NCBI RefSeq assembly: GCF_034347425.1
Contig: NZ_CP133779.1
Coordinates: forward strand, 1,178,001-1,242,000
Length of the DNA stretch: 64,000 bases
DNA from: Undibacterium sp. CCC3.4
GTDB lineage: Bacteria > Pseudomonadota > Gammaproteobacteria > Burkholderiales > Burkholderiaceae_D
Reading direction: 5' to 3'
The stretch's first letter is position 1; the number at the start of each line of letters is the position of its first letter. Position numbers and translations under genes: made by a program. The notes under the pieces are model-generated. The model searched no databases, was not told where the DNA came from, and was given only the letters and a program-made list of their open reading frames with translations. Below are positions 1 to 9,198 of this stretch, one piece after another.

Positions 1-267
1 GCGGCGGCTTATACACGGCAAATACAGCGGCAAGGCAAGGCTAACCAATTTCTCGATAACCGTGAGATCGATCAACTATGCCAAGCGAACGCTGCTGGAA
101 TGGCTTTGTTGCAACAAGCTATCAGTCAATTCCATTGGTCGGCCCGGGCTAGTCACCGCGTGCTCAAAGTGGCACGTACTATTGCCGATCTGGCAGGGCT
201 GGAGCAGATTAACGCCGCGCATATTGCCGAAGCGATTCAATATCGGCGCGTACTCGGCAAGCATTGA
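1..267 (+). CDS. comM: ComM/YifB-family Mg-chelatase-like AAA ATPase, C-terminal part
   Basis: This is the 3' end of a gene that begins left of the window; 88 codons and a TGA stop are visible. The translation carries the C-terminal helical domain typical of ComM/YifB proteins, with the segment SARASHRVLKVARTIADLAG followed by an I-x-x-A-H-I-x-E-A-I-Q-Y-R ending. In this family ComM is a hexameric branch-migration helicase that helps integrate incoming DNA during natural transformation. The catalytic AAA+ part lies outside the window, so function rests on the C-terminal signature only. The next gene starts 90 bp downstream with its own ribosome binding site. Confidence 0.8.
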   Translation, partial: AAAYTRQIQRQGKANQFLDNREIDQLCQANAAGMALLQQAISQFHWSARASHRVLKVARTIADLAGLEQINAAHIAEAIQYRRVLGKH

Positions 268-356
268 AATTTGTTGCTACATCCCCAAATAGTCGACAAT
301 CGCTTGCGCGCCTGTCGCGGCGATTGCCGGCCCACTTCTTCCACCAAGGACTCCCT

Positions 357-1043
357 ATGTCACCGCAAGAAATTCAGGTATTGCAAAATTTTTTAGATCA
401 ACTGGTACAGGTACAGGGTGTTCACAAGGATGGCCAAGCCCAAGACATGATCAATGCCGCCGTCAACCGGCAGCCGGATGCCGCTTATTTGCTGGTGCAA
501 CGCGCGCTCTTGCTGGATCAAGCGGTGGCACAAGCCGGCCAGCAGTTGGCTGCGGTACAAGCTGAACTGCGCGCGCAAACCGCCTTGGTGGCGACGCTTA
601 GCAGTGCTGCCAGCAGCGCTGGCACTGCCTTTCTCGACCCTGCCGCCAGCGATTGGGGCAACAGTTCCCATGCGCGGCCCTTGGCCCCTGCCATGGCAAC
701 AGCGGTCAGCGGTGCGCCACTGCCAGCGATGAATGCCAGCTACAACACAAGCGCCGCACCACCCGTCTATTCACAAGCCGCACCAGCCGCAGGCGGATTT
801 TTTTCCGGCAATGGCGGCAGCATGCTCGGCACCGTTGCCGCGACGGCCGCTTCAGTGGCCGCCGGAGCATTTTTGTATCAGGGCATCAGTCATATGATGG
901 GAGGCAATTCTGCATCTGGTCTGGGCAATGCCGCCGCACCATTGGCGAATACCGACAACAACCTGTCCTCCGGCTACTTTGACAGCGAGCAAAGCGCTGC
1001 CTCGCCGCTCGAGAGCGCGGACGAGGTCGACGACCTCAGCTGA
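357..1043 (+). CDS. DUF2076 domain-containing protein
   Basis: The product is 228 residues. Residues 1-75 match the DUF2076 N-terminus: MSPQEIQVLQNFLDQL, then a stretch rich in Q, A and L that should form a coiled coil (about 55-80). The middle is low-complexity Ala/Ser/Pro. A Gly/Ala-rich, possibly membrane-inserting segment (MLGTVAATAASVAAGAFLY) lies near residue 160, and the C-terminus is acidic. The ATG at 357 is chosen because AAGGA lies 6 bases upstream; the frame stays open to a TTG at 264 but has no ribosome site there. DUF2076 proteins are common in Proteobacteria and have no established role. It stands alone between comM and the DUF1800 gene. Confidence 0.75.
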   Translation: MSPQEIQVLQNFLDQLVQVQGVHKDGQAQDMINAAVNRQPDAAYLLVQRALLLDQAVAQAGQQLAAVQAELRAQTALVATLSSAASSAGTAFLDPAASDWGNSSHARPLAPAMATAVSGAPLPAMNASYNTSAAPPVYSQAAPAAGGFFSGNGGSMLGTVAATAASVAAGAFLYQGISHMMGGNSASGLGNAAAPLANTDNNLSSGYFDSEQSAASPLESADEVDDLS

Positions 1044-1176
1044 TTGAGGGACGCGCGGATAGCATACGCGCGTACTTTGTTACAAAACAAATGCACTCAG
1101 GCCGAGCTGCCGGTCATCCAAACTGCGCCCATCCCGTTGTATCCATAGGACAATGTATACCAAGGAAGCGCTCCCT

Positions 1177-2769
1177 ATGCCACACCGCCCCACCCTGCGT
1201 CGTCGCCTGCCCCTGCTGATCTTGGTTGGACTGCTCAGTGCCTGCAGCACAGCACCACGGTCTAACTCGATTCCAGTGCTGCCAACACGGGGCGCAGCAG
1301 CCTTGCCGCCGATCGCTTATGTATTTGACAAACAACATACCGATGCGCGCTTATTGCTCAACCGTTTGAGCTGGGGTGCCAATGCCTCCTCGGCGGCGCA
1401 AATGCAAGCACTGGGCATGGATCGCTATCTCGATCTGCAATTGCGCGCTCGCAATAGCATCGTACCGGATGCAATACAAGCACAAATCAATGCCCTGAGC
1501 ATCAGCCAAAAACCCTTCGAGACGATGATGCGCGAACTCGAGGTGCAAAAGACGGCGGCCGATGCCCAGAAAGGTATTGATGATGGTTTGCGCAAAGCCT
1601 ACCAACAAGAATTGAACCGACTCGCGCGCGAAGCGGCCAGCCGCAGTGTGTTGCGCGAAGTGTATTCGAGCGCGCAGTTACAAGAGCAAATGACGTGGTT
1701 TTGGATGAATCACTTCAATATCCACAGCGGCAAGCATAATTTGCGCGCCATGTTAGGCGATTTCGAAGAAAGCGCGATTCGCCCTTTCGCCTTGGGCAAT
1801 TTTCACGATTTACTGCGCGCCACGATGTATCACCCAGCCATGCTGCGCTATCTCGACAATGAATTCAATGCTTCGCAACGCATCAATGAAAATTATGCCC
1901 GCGAGTTGCTGGAATTGCACACCATGGGGGTCAACAGTGGCTACAGCCAACACGATATCCAGGAATTAGCGCGCGCGCTGACCGGTTTGGCCATCAATGT
2001 CAGCCGCGATACACCGAAGATGCGACCTGAACTCAAACCATTTTATGTGCGTCAGGCTTTGTTTGAATTCAATCCACAACGCCATGATTTCGGCGACAAA
2101 CATATTCTCGGGCAAACCATCGCTGGACGCGGACTACCTGAAATCGAAGACATCATCAATTTGCTCTGCCGCCAGCCTGCCACAGCGCATTTCATCAGCC
2201 TGCAATTAGCCACGTATTTCGTTTCCGATACGCCCACGGAGGCACTGGTCAATGCCATGGCACGCAGTTTTCTCGCCAGCGACGGCAGTATTCCCGCCAC
2301 CTTGCGGGTCATGTTTGATGCGCCGGAATTTCATGCTTCACTCGGACATAAATTCAAAGACCCGCTCCATTACGCCGTTGGCGCGGTGCGCCTGGCTTAC
2401 GATGGCAACAACATCGTCAATCCCGGCCCGGTACTGAACTGGCTCAACCAGATGGGCCAGCCATTCAATGGCCATCAGACTCCCGACGGCTATTTGATGA
2501 CAGAAAGCGCGTGGGCCAGCCCGGGTCAGTTGGCGCAACGTTTTGATATCGCCCGCAGCATAGGGAGTGGCACGCCGGCGCTGTTTTATCCGCCCGATTT
2601 GCCGCGGCCAAGTGATAAACCGCCAGCACCGGCCTTGCTCGGCTCAGCGTATGCGCAAAGCTGGAGTCAAAGCTTCAGCGTCGAGAGTCGTCAAGCTTTG
2701 CAGCAAGCTGGCGCAAAAAATGAGTGGAATGTGTTCTTTCTGGCGGCGCCGGAAATGATGCGCCGCTGA
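1177..2769 (+). CDS. DUF1800 domain-containing lipoprotein
   Basis: The product is 530 residues with an N-terminal signal ending in the lipobox LLSAC (about residues 20-24), so it is probably a lipoprotein. The body shows DUF1800 landmarks: an early 'LLNRLSWGA' segment, 'MTWFWMNHFNIH', 'NENYARELLELHTMGV' and 'DIQELARALTG'. The ATG at 1177 is preferred over the in-frame ATG at 1153 because AAGGAAG lies about 8 bases upstream. DUF1800 genes are nearly always followed by DUF1501 genes, as here (48 bp gap), and the two are probably co-transcribed. Both are exported proteins of unknown biochemical role. Confidence 0.85.
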   Translation: MPHRPTLRRRLPLLILVGLLSACSTAPRSNSIPVLPTRGAAALPPIAYVFDKQHTDARLLLNRLSWGANASSAAQMQALGMDRYLDLQLRARNSIVPDAIQAQINALSISQKPFETMMRELEVQKTAADAQKGIDDGLRKAYQQELNRLAREAASRSVLREVYSSAQLQEQMTWFWMNHFNIHSGKHNLRAMLGDFEESAIRPFALGNFHDLLRATMYHPAMLRYLDNEFNASQRINENYARELLELHTMGVNSGYSQHDIQELARALTGLAINVSRDTPKMRPELKPFYVRQALFEFNPQRHDFGDKHILGQTIAGRGLPEIEDIINLLCRQPATAHFISLQLATYFVSDTPTEALVNAMARSFLASDGSIPATLRVMFDAPEFHASLGHKFKDPLHYAVGAVRLAYDGNNIVNPGPVLNWLNQMGQPFNGHQTPDGYLMTESAWASPGQLAQRFDIARSIGSGTPALFYPPDLPRPSDKPPAPALLGSAYAQSWSQSFSVESRQALQQAGAKNEWNVFFLAAPEMMRR

Positions 2770-2817
2770 TATGACTATCGTTGCTACCGGCACCGGCCGG
2801 TTTTTTGGAGAAGCTGC

Positions 2818-4020
2818 ATGAATCGTCGTCTCGCTTTGAGTCGTTTGCTGGCCTTGTCGGCGCTGTCGCCCTTGACTTGGAGTGGCAGCGTCATGGCCGC
2901 CCCCGCCAGTGAACAAAAATTGTTGTTGGTGTTTTTACGCGGCGGCTACGATGCCTGCCACTTGTTGGTGCCGACCGCCAGCAACTACTATTATGAATCG
3001 CGCCCCAATATTGCCATTGCCCGCCCGGGTCCGGATCCGCGCGCAGCCTTGCCGCTGACGGCCGACTGGGGTTTGCATCCGGCCTTGCGCAACAGTTTAT
3101 ATCCTTGGTTCGGCAGCGGCGAGTTGGCCTTTATTCCCTTTGCCGGTACGGATGACCTGAGCCGTAGTCACTTTGAAACCCAAGACAGCATAGAACTGGG
3201 CCAGCCGCTCAGCGGCCGCCGCGATTTTCATTCCGGCTTCATGAATCGGCTCGCTGCGGTGTTGAACGAAAACAAGAACGTGCCGACCATGGCATTCACC
3301 GACCAATTGCCCTTGGCCATGCAAGGCAGCGCGCGAGTCGGCAATACCTCGCTGAAAAATCTGTCGAAAGTGCAGATGGAACCACGCCAAAGTCAAATCA
3401 TCGAACAGATGTACCGCAAAACCACGCTGGCACAACCAGTACAGGAAGGTTTTTCGGTGCGCCAAGATATCGCCACAGAAATGCAACAAGAAATGGGTGC
3501 CGCCAGTCGCGCTGCCATCAGTAGCAAGGGTTTTGCATTGGAAGCACAGCGTGTCGCCAAATTGATGCGCGATAAGTATCCGCTCGGCTTCATCGATGTC
3601 GGCGGCTGGGATACCCACGTCGATCAAGGCGGCGCGCAAGGCATGCTGGCAAATAAATTTGAGGAGTTCGGCCGTGGCTTGGCCGCCTATCGGGAAGAAA
3701 TGGGCGCGGCGTGGCGCGACACCACGGTGGTGGTGATCAGCGAATTCGGTCGCACTTTCCGCGAAAATGGCAAACGCGGAACCGATCACGGTCATGGCAG
3801 TGTGTATTGGGTGCTCGGTGGCGCGGTGCGCGGTGGCAAAATTGCCGGAGAGCAGATCGCCCTGACACCGGGACAACTGTTTCAAAATCGCGACTATCCG
3901 GTACTCAATGAGTATCGCGCCGTGCTGGCTGGTTTGTTCGCCCGTCTGTACGGGCTCAATGAGCAGCAATTGAGTCGCGTGTTCGACAACGTCAAGGCAC
4001 GCGATCTAGCCTTACTTTAG
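2818..4020 (+). CDS. DUF1501 domain-containing exported protein
   Basis: The product is 400 residues. It starts with a signal peptide beginning MNRRLALSRLL and ending near AAPAS; the RR pair is compatible with, but not diagnostic of, Tat export. The family hallmarks are FLRGGYDA near the start, 'GGWDTHVDQGGAQG' in the middle and 'ISEFGRTFRENGKRGTDHGHG' in the last third. These resemble metal-binding, sulfatase-like segments. GGAG lies upstream of the ATG. It pairs with the DUF1800 gene. Its stop codon overlaps the 3' end of the convergent sensor kinase gene by 9 bp. Confidence 0.85.
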   Translation: MNRRLALSRLLALSALSPLTWSGSVMAAPASEQKLLLVFLRGGYDACHLLVPTASNYYYESRPNIAIARPGPDPRAALPLTADWGLHPALRNSLYPWFGSGELAFIPFAGTDDLSRSHFETQDSIELGQPLSGRRDFHSGFMNRLAAVLNENKNVPTMAFTDQLPLAMQGSARVGNTSLKNLSKVQMEPRQSQIIEQMYRKTTLAQPVQEGFSVRQDIATEMQQEMGAASRAAISSKGFALEAQRVAKLMRDKYPLGFIDVGGWDTHVDQGGAQGMLANKFEEFGRGLAAYREEMGAAWRDTTVVVISEFGRTFRENGKRGTDHGHGSVYWVLGGAVRGGKIAGEQIALTPGQLFQNRDYPVLNEYRAVLAGLFARLYGLNEQQLSRVFDNVKARDLALL

Positions 4021-6174
4021 AGCAATCGGCAAATCGACGTAAAACACCGCCCCACCACCGAGTTCGGCCGCTTGGTTCCAATAGCCTATATCGCCATGCA
4101 TTTGTTGTATCAATACTTTGGAAATCGCCAGACCCAAGCCGGTGCCGCCTCTGGCGCGGGTATCGGAAGAATCGGCTTGAGAAAATTTTTCGAAGATACG
4201 ATCGCGGAAACTTTCCGGCACACCACTGCCTTGATCGATCACGGCTACGCGCACCATCGTCGGCGTGGGGCAAGTCACGACCAGTCGCACCACGCCGCCG
4301 GCCGGCGTATATTTGCAGGCATTGGAAATCAAATTCGCCATCACTTGCGCAAAGCGGCCATTGTCGACGGCAACCTCAAGAGACGCTACGTATGCCGCAT
4401 CTTCCTCTATCGTCAAATGCACAGCCAGCGCTTGAGCAACACTGAAATTGCTTTGTTGGGCAATGTGTAGCAAGGCACTTACATTGAGTCGTTCAATAGA
4501 AAAATCCATTTTCCCAGCTTCGATTTTTTGAATATCGAGTAAATCATTGATCAAGCGCGTCAAGCTCAAGCAGTTTTTGTGCGCCATCAATAACAAGGGT
4601 TTGATTTTCTCAGGTAAATCTCCCATCGCGCCGCCCGCTAATAATCCCAGCGCGCCACGGATCGAGGTTAATGGTGTGCGCAATTCATGGCTGACGGTGG
4701 AAATGAATTCATTTTTCATTTTTTCAATTTTCCGACGTTCCGAAATATCGCGCACAATGATGATCAACTGTCGTTTGCCAGCCAAATAATATTCACTGAT
4801 CGCAAAATCGGCCGGAAACAGGCCGCCATCTTTGCGCACGCTTTCTATCTCCAGCCGCAGTCGACCGGTTTCTCGAAATACTGGCTGCGCCATCGCCAGC
4901 TCGAGCAAGGCCGGTTGCCCCGAGACGGAAAACAGATGATTGCTTTTTCCCACTACTTCCATGGCAGGATAGCCATAAATCGCCACCGCTGCCGGATTGA
5001 TGGCATCAACCGTGCCGTCGGCATCAATCATGATGATGCCATCGGCCGCGTTTTGAAAAATCGCTTGCAAACGATCTGACGATTCTTTCGAGACTTTTTG
5101 CTGCTCAGTCAAACTTTGCAGTAATCCGGTCTGATTACGATTAATGACATCGGCATCGCTCTTGAGTGCGACCATCACCTGCATATCGCTCTCACGTTGC
5201 AAAAATAATTGAATCAGCACACGAAACGCAGCGATCACGGCGGCAATCGCCGCCGAAGAAACAATCGCGATGGCGATGCTGATTTGCAGCCAGTCAGCCA
5301 GATACAGCTCTTCATCGACACTGAGGTTGATGATCAAAGGATATTTATCCAGCGATTGTATGGCTGACATGCGCGCTGGAATGCGCCCACGTCCAGCAGT
5401 TTTTTCCGCCGGTGCAATGACGATGCCCGATTTTTTTTGTAAGTCCTCAATCAAATGAAAACTGCTGCCCGTCAAATCTTTCTTTCCCATCACACTGTCA
5501 TTTTCTGGCCAGCGTGCCAGATAGGTGAAATCGGCACGTAGCAAACTCACCGAAGCGTGGCTGTCGACGCTGAGTTTTTTAAAAAAATCAGCGTAAAAGT
5601 TGGGGGACATACCGAGTGTCACGACACCAAGGAATTCGCCGTCGCTGCCGGTGAGGCGGTGACTGAGGAAAAATATCCAATCGCCGGTGGTTTTGCTGCG
5701 CACCGGCTTACCAAGATAGACCCCCTGTGAAGGGCGGTCGCGTTGCGCCTGAAAATAGTCGCGGTCGGCCAGATTGTAGTCAGGGCCAGGAAAACTGCGC
5801 GAGGTATTGATCACATTGCCATCGGCATCAAGCACAGAAATCACTTCTATGGCGGGAAACAGCGCGACCTTCTCTGTCAGAAATTGGTGAAACTCCGTCG
5901 TTGACAGTTGCTCGATCAAATACTTTTCATTGACGCTCCAGCGATCCTGTATCCGCTCCGAAATATTCTCCAATGCCGTATAGGCAAAATCCATTTGCTG
6001 ACTGGTATTTTCGGCCAACACGATGCTGAATACTTCGGTCTGTTTTTCCCATTTATGAATTTCCTGGGTGCGCAAGGTCCACACAAACGCTGCGGCGGCC
6101 AAAGCAATGGCGACCACTAAACCGACTGCGAGTGCTTTGGCAATTCTGCTGGTATGTAATCCGGACAATTTCAT
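4012..6174 (-). CDS. Membrane sensor histidine kinase (Cache-like sensor, PAS, HisKA, HATPase)
   Basis: The product is 720 residues. A first membrane segment (about 12-33) is followed by a periplasmic region of roughly 260 residues that looks like a double-Cache/CHASE sensor. A second membrane segment (about 295-318) precedes a PAS domain (365-475). The HisKA motif STVSHELRTPLTSIRG has the phospho-acceptor His near residue 495. The HATPase domain ends with GGTGLGLAISKVLIQ. No receiver domain is fused and no response regulator lies beside it. The ATG at 6174 was chosen because it directly precedes the first membrane segment; the frame is open to a TTG at 6306, and neither start has a strong ribosome site. 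The ligand cannot be deduced. Confidence 0.85.
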   Translation of the reverse strand: MKLSGLHTSRIAKALAVGLVVAIALAAAAFVWTLRTQEIHKWEKQTEVFSIVLAENTSQQMDFAYTALENISERIQDRWSVNEKYLIEQLSTTEFHQFLTEKVALFPAIEVISVLDADGNVINTSRSFPGPDYNLADRDYFQAQRDRPSQGVYLGKPVRSKTTGDWIFFLSHRLTGSDGEFLGVVTLGMSPNFYADFFKKLSVDSHASVSLLRADFTYLARWPENDSVMGKKDLTGSSFHLIEDLQKKSGIVIAPAEKTAGRGRIPARMSAIQSLDKYPLIINLSVDEELYLADWLQISIAIAIVSSAAIAAVIAAFRVLIQLFLQRESDMQVMVALKSDADVINRNQTGLLQSLTEQQKVSKESSDRLQAIFQNAADGIIMIDADGTVDAINPAAVAIYGYPAMEVVGKSNHLFSVSGQPALLELAMAQPVFRETGRLRLEIESVRKDGGLFPADFAISEYYLAGKRQLIIIVRDISERRKIEKMKNEFISTVSHELRTPLTSIRGALGLLAGGAMGDLPEKIKPLLLMAHKNCLSLTRLINDLLDIQKIEAGKMDFSIERLNVSALLHIAQQSNFSVAQALAVHLTIEEDAAYVASLEVAVDNGRFAQVMANLISNACKYTPAGGVVRLVVTCPTPTMVRVAVIDQGSGVPESFRDRIFEKFSQADSSDTRARGGTGLGLAISKVLIQQMHGDIGYWNQAAELGGGAVFYVDLPIALK

Positions 6175-6452
6175 AGAAAAAAATCTGCGCCCATCGATTG
6201 AAATGATAAAAAAGGTGAAAATAGCCACAAACACTTCTTTGCAGCAATCATTATCATTGCGTAAATTATAAAGTTTGTGGAATGATAGGATATTTCCGGA
6301 GGACAATTTATCCTAATCAAGACGAAAATACCATGAACGAAGGCAATTGATTATTTCTTTTAAGCATTACCCTGGCTTCGTATCGGCAAACATCGCGAGA
6401 ACGAATTTCTTCATAACAGCAACAAACCACCTGTCGATAAGGAAATCATCCA

Positions 6453-6728
6453 ATGAACAATCGCGTTTTAGTACAGTATTTGGGAATGGGTTTGATGCTT
6501 TGCAGCGCCTCCGTCTGGGCTGCCGTCACCCCATGCGACACCATCATCGAGAAAATCGATATGAAACTCGAGCACAAAGACGTCAAGAATTATTCACTCA
6601 AGGTCATCGATAAAAACACCGAAACCAAGCTGAGGGTGGTGGGTGTCTGCGAGGGTGGCGAAAAGAAAATCGTGTATCAGAAAACTAAAAGTGCCAAAAG
6701 CCCGGAAGCCAGCAAAGCCGCAGATTAA
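6453..6728 (+). CDS. DUF1161 domain-containing periplasmic protein
   Basis: The product is 91 residues with a clear signal peptide (cleavage after SVWA, about residue 23). The mature part has two cysteines, in TPCDTIIEKI and VVGVCEGGEKKIVY, the typical DUF1161 pattern. The family is a small periplasmic protein of unknown role, and the cysteines probably form a disulfide. AAGGAAAT lies upstream of the ATG. It is transcribed divergently from the sensor kinase and convergently with the acetyltransferase. An 8-bp inverted repeat (6728-6735 and 6751-6758) spans the convergent junction. Confidence 0.8.
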   Translation: MNNRVLVQYLGMGLMLCSASVWAAVTPCDTIIEKIDMKLEHKDVKNYSLKVIDKNTETKLRVVGVCEGGEKKIVYQKTKSAKSPEASKAAD

Positions 6729-6735
6729 GCAAAGC

Positions 6736-7242
6736 TCAGGGTCGGCCCGGGCTTTGCTGCTGGTAATACCAAGCCGGGCCGGCGTAACTGTCAAGGCAAG
6801 ACTGCTGTTCCGGACTGAGTTCCAGCCGGCGTTGAAATCCCAGACTTTCCCAAAACCGCGTCGTGCCTTGCACCGATACCAGGCACACATGCGCGAGTCC
6901 GCAGTCTTGCGCATAAGCAATACCGTGCTGTGCCAGTGCCCGTCCCACACCACGACCAGACTGCGCCGGAGCAACCGCCAAATCGTGTAAATACAAGGCA
7001 TCGGGCAGTTCAGCCAGACAAAATGGCGTCGCCAATCTGGCAATGTTGCCACACACGCTGGCATATCCCATCAAATAGCCGTGTACTGCCGAGCCATCGC
7101 AGGCCACCCACGCCGTGGCAGGGGCCAGTTGCAAGCGTTGCTGCAACAATTCCAAAGCTTCGACCATAGCGCCGCGGTAGACGCTGGCTTGCAGCGCATA
7201 GACCGCAGCCAAGTCAGACGCTTGCATCCCGCGTATTTGCAT
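6736..7242 (-). CDS. GNAT-family N-acetyltransferase
   Basis: The product is 168 residues, a single GNAT domain. The acetyl-CoA binding motif A is visible as LHDLAVAPAQSGRGVGRALAQ, with the Q-x-G-R-G-V-G pyrophosphate loop. It is followed by a C-terminal 'TTRFWESLGFQRR' segment that is typical of the fold. The substrate cannot be predicted. It starts 8 bp after the stop of the upstream small lipoprotein gene, so the two are probably one operon. Confidence 0.85.
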   Translation of the reverse strand: MQIRGMQASDLAAVYALQASVYRGAMVEALELLQQRLQLAPATAWVACDGSAVHGYLMGYASVCGNIARLATPFCLAELPDALYLHDLAVAPAQSGRGVGRALAQHGIAYAQDCGLAHVCLVSVQGTTRFWESLGFQRRLELSPEQQSCLDSYAGPAWYYQQQSPGRP

Positions 7243-7250
7243 AGTCAGCT

Positions 7251-7622
7251 TTATTTCTTGCTTTTGGCTGTAGCGGATGCAGATGCCGACGCCGATTCCG
7301 ATTCCGCTGAACTATCCGCCTCGGCGGCGGCGGCCGGTACTTCGGAGCGGGCGATTTCAGGTTTTACATTTTCAATTTTGTTTTCGCGCATGTAATCGTT
7401 CATTTCTTTCCAACCGGCATAAATCGCTGCCCGCGCTGCTTCGGGGTTCAAGGCATAGCAATCTTCAATCGCCCGTCCGGCATGGCGGCAAGCGCTGCCG
7501 GTGGCGCGAGCATCGGCTTCTTTTGACGCCGCGTCGCGGGCCGGATCGGCCAAACCCAGGCGGTCACAGCCGGCGATGGCGAATAGGGAAATGGTAATCA
7601 ACAAGACAAAGCGAAACGACAT
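7251..7622 (-). CDS. Small hypothetical lipoprotein with Ser/Ala-repeat tail
   Basis: The product is 123 residues and is not recognised as a named family. A short signal sequence ends in the lipobox IAGC (Cys about residue 19). The mature part has two further cysteines (SACRHAGRAIEDCYALN) and a segment AARAAIYAGWKEMNDYMREN that is probably helical. The last 30 residues are low complexity, dominated by alternating Ser-Ala and Ser-Glu and ending in basic residues. A lipid-anchored envelope protein upstream of a GNAT gene is as far as the sequence goes. Confidence 0.65.
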   Translation of the reverse strand: MSFRFVLLITISLFAIAGCDRLGLADPARDAASKEADARATGSACRHAGRAIEDCYALNPEAARAAIYAGWKEMNDYMRENKIENVKPEIARSEVPAAAAEADSSAESESASASASATAKSKK

Positions 7623-8201
7623 GGCGGCACCAGTTCAAAAAGAGGCAAGGGCGCGCGGCACCGACAAGTGCAGGCGCGTGTCCATGATAACCCAGTCCGT
7701 CGCTGTGGCGTCAAACCTGATATGTTTAAACAAGTTAATGGATCGTCGCAAGCGACGATGGAAAAGACTCTGGAAGGGGTTTGCATCCCCTCCCATCGCG
7801 TCGCTCCTTCGTCGCTCACCGGCCAAAAGAGGCTGTCGCAAAAGCCTGATGGACGTTTTTTACACCTGAAACACCGCATACCTCGTCATTCCCGCATGCC
7901 ACAGCCTCGTCATTCCCGCATGCTTTTGGCGGGAACCCAGTGTCGTTTTCAGCGCTGAAAACACTATAATATCTGGCATTTTCAGTTAACCACGAACGCC
8001 TCTGGGTTCCTGCCAAAAGCGCGCAGGAATGACGTGGCCACCAGTCAGGGTAATGATACCGACTCAATACCCTTTTGCGACAGCCTCTGAAGGCCGGGGT
8101 TTCAAACCCTAGTCAGATTTTTGATAAGCTTATTCTTAGTAAGAGTCCACTGCCAAGAGCGCGTATGATGTCAGCCTGATCAACCCTCACCGCCCCTAGC
8201 C
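7623..8201. other. Gene-free stretch with palindromes and a MITE-like element
   Basis: No convincing coding sequence is seen. It contains an 8-bp-arm palindrome (7742-7759), a GGGG/CCCC hairpin-like segment near 7775-7793 and the nested repeat element described separately (7828-8088). Promoters for the divergent flanking genes must lie at its ends, but none stands out. Confidence 0.6.
7828..8088. repeat. MITE-like element with nested inverted repeats
   Basis: The ends are perfect 17-bp inverted repeats reading AGAGGCTGTCGCAAAAG (7828-7844, complement at 8072-8088). The similarity extends imperfectly outwards through a CCGGCC block. Inside lies a second inverted pair of 33 bp with 4 mismatches (7908-7940 and 8002-8034), beginning CGTCATTCC and ending GGAACCCAG. 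A 19-bp stretch of the left inner arm is also directly repeated (7881-7899 and 7905-7923). There is no transposase gene. The ends resemble IS terminal repeats and the inner part resembles dispersed proteobacterial palindromes, so this is probably a non-autonomous element or two elements nested. Confidence 0.6.
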
Positions 8202-9170
8202 ATGCCCCGTTCCGCCTCCCAACTCAGCGGCTTGCTCGCAGCCATCGGTGCCGGCTTGCTGTGGGGCTTGGTGTTCATCACGCCTGTCTTGCTGCCTGAT
8301 TATTCTGGGGTCATCCTGTCGTTCGGACGCTACTTGGCCTTCGGCCTCATTGCCATCTTGCCAGCCGCCTTCGATTTCCGTCGTCTGCGCCGCTTGCGCC
8401 GTGCCGACTGGTACTGTGCCTTGCGCTTGTCCTTGGTCGGCAATATGATTTATTACGCCGCCTTGGCCAGTGCGATTCAACTGATAGGCGCGCCGATCCC
8501 GACTATGCTCATCGGCACTTTACCGGTAGTCATCGCCATCAGCGCCAATTTGCTCGGTGCCGACCATGGCCAGCCTACTCCTTGGAAACAGTTGGCGTGG
8601 CCCTTGAGCTTGATCTTCTGCGGCCTCATGCTGGTCAATGTGGCAGAATTTGCGCACCCATCAGCTCCGCATTCTTACGCTGATTATTGGCAAGGCACGG
8701 CGCTGGCGCTGCTGGCCGTAGCGGCCTGGACTTGGTATCCGCTCATGAACAGCCGCCACTTGAAAGCCAATACGGCGCTGGCTTCCAGCACTTGGGCCAC
8801 TGCGCAGGGCTTGTGTACCCTGCCGCTGGCCCTGCTAGGCTTTGCCATTTATGGCTTGATTCTCAAGCAAGCCGGCACGCTTCCCGCCAACTTCCCACTC
8901 GGAGACCAAGGCGTACAATTCATCAGCCTCATGCTGGTGCTTGGTTTTTTCGCCTCTTGGCTTGGCACTTTGCTATGGAACCATGCCAGCCATACGCTCC
9001 CGGCCAGCCTGAGCGGTCAATTGATCGTCTTCGAAACTCTGGCCGCCTTGAGCTACACCTTTATTCTGCGACAAACTCTGCCACCCCCCCCAATTTGCGC
9101 TGGCGTATTACTATTATGTGTCGGGGTAGCGCTGGCCTTAAGGCGCGTCCAGGCATCAGCGCCTCACTAA
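8202..9170 (+). CDS. EamA/DMT-superfamily membrane transporter
   Basis: The product is 322 residues and highly hydrophobic, with about ten predicted membrane segments in two EamA-like halves. The first helix reads LLAAIGAGLLWGLVFITPVL, and the second half starts around 'GTALALLAVAAWTWYPLMNSRH'. The overall pattern fits drug/metabolite transporters. The family exports amino acids, nucleosides or other small metabolites, and nothing here points to the substrate. It is followed 28 bp later by a lipoprotein gene on the same strand. Confidence 0.8.
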   Translation: MPRSASQLSGLLAAIGAGLLWGLVFITPVLLPDYSGVILSFGRYLAFGLIAILPAAFDFRRLRRLRRADWYCALRLSLVGNMIYYAALASAIQLIGAPIPTMLIGTLPVVIAISANLLGADHGQPTPWKQLAWPLSLIFCGLMLVNVAEFAHPSAPHSYADYWQGTALALLAVAAWTWYPLMNSRHLKANTALASSTWATAQGLCTLPLALLGFAIYGLILKQAGTLPANFPLGDQGVQFISLMLVLGFFASWLGTLLWNHASHTLPASLSGQLIVFETLAALSYTFILRQTLPPPPICAGVLLLCVGVALALRRVQASAPH

Positions 9171-9198
9171 GTCTAAGCCCACCTCTCATTGGAATGCC

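Noticed and set aside
3097..3969. 290-codon minus-strand open frame opposite the DUF1501 gene
   Set aside because: Composition and lack of motifs show it is a shadow of the real plus-strand gene.
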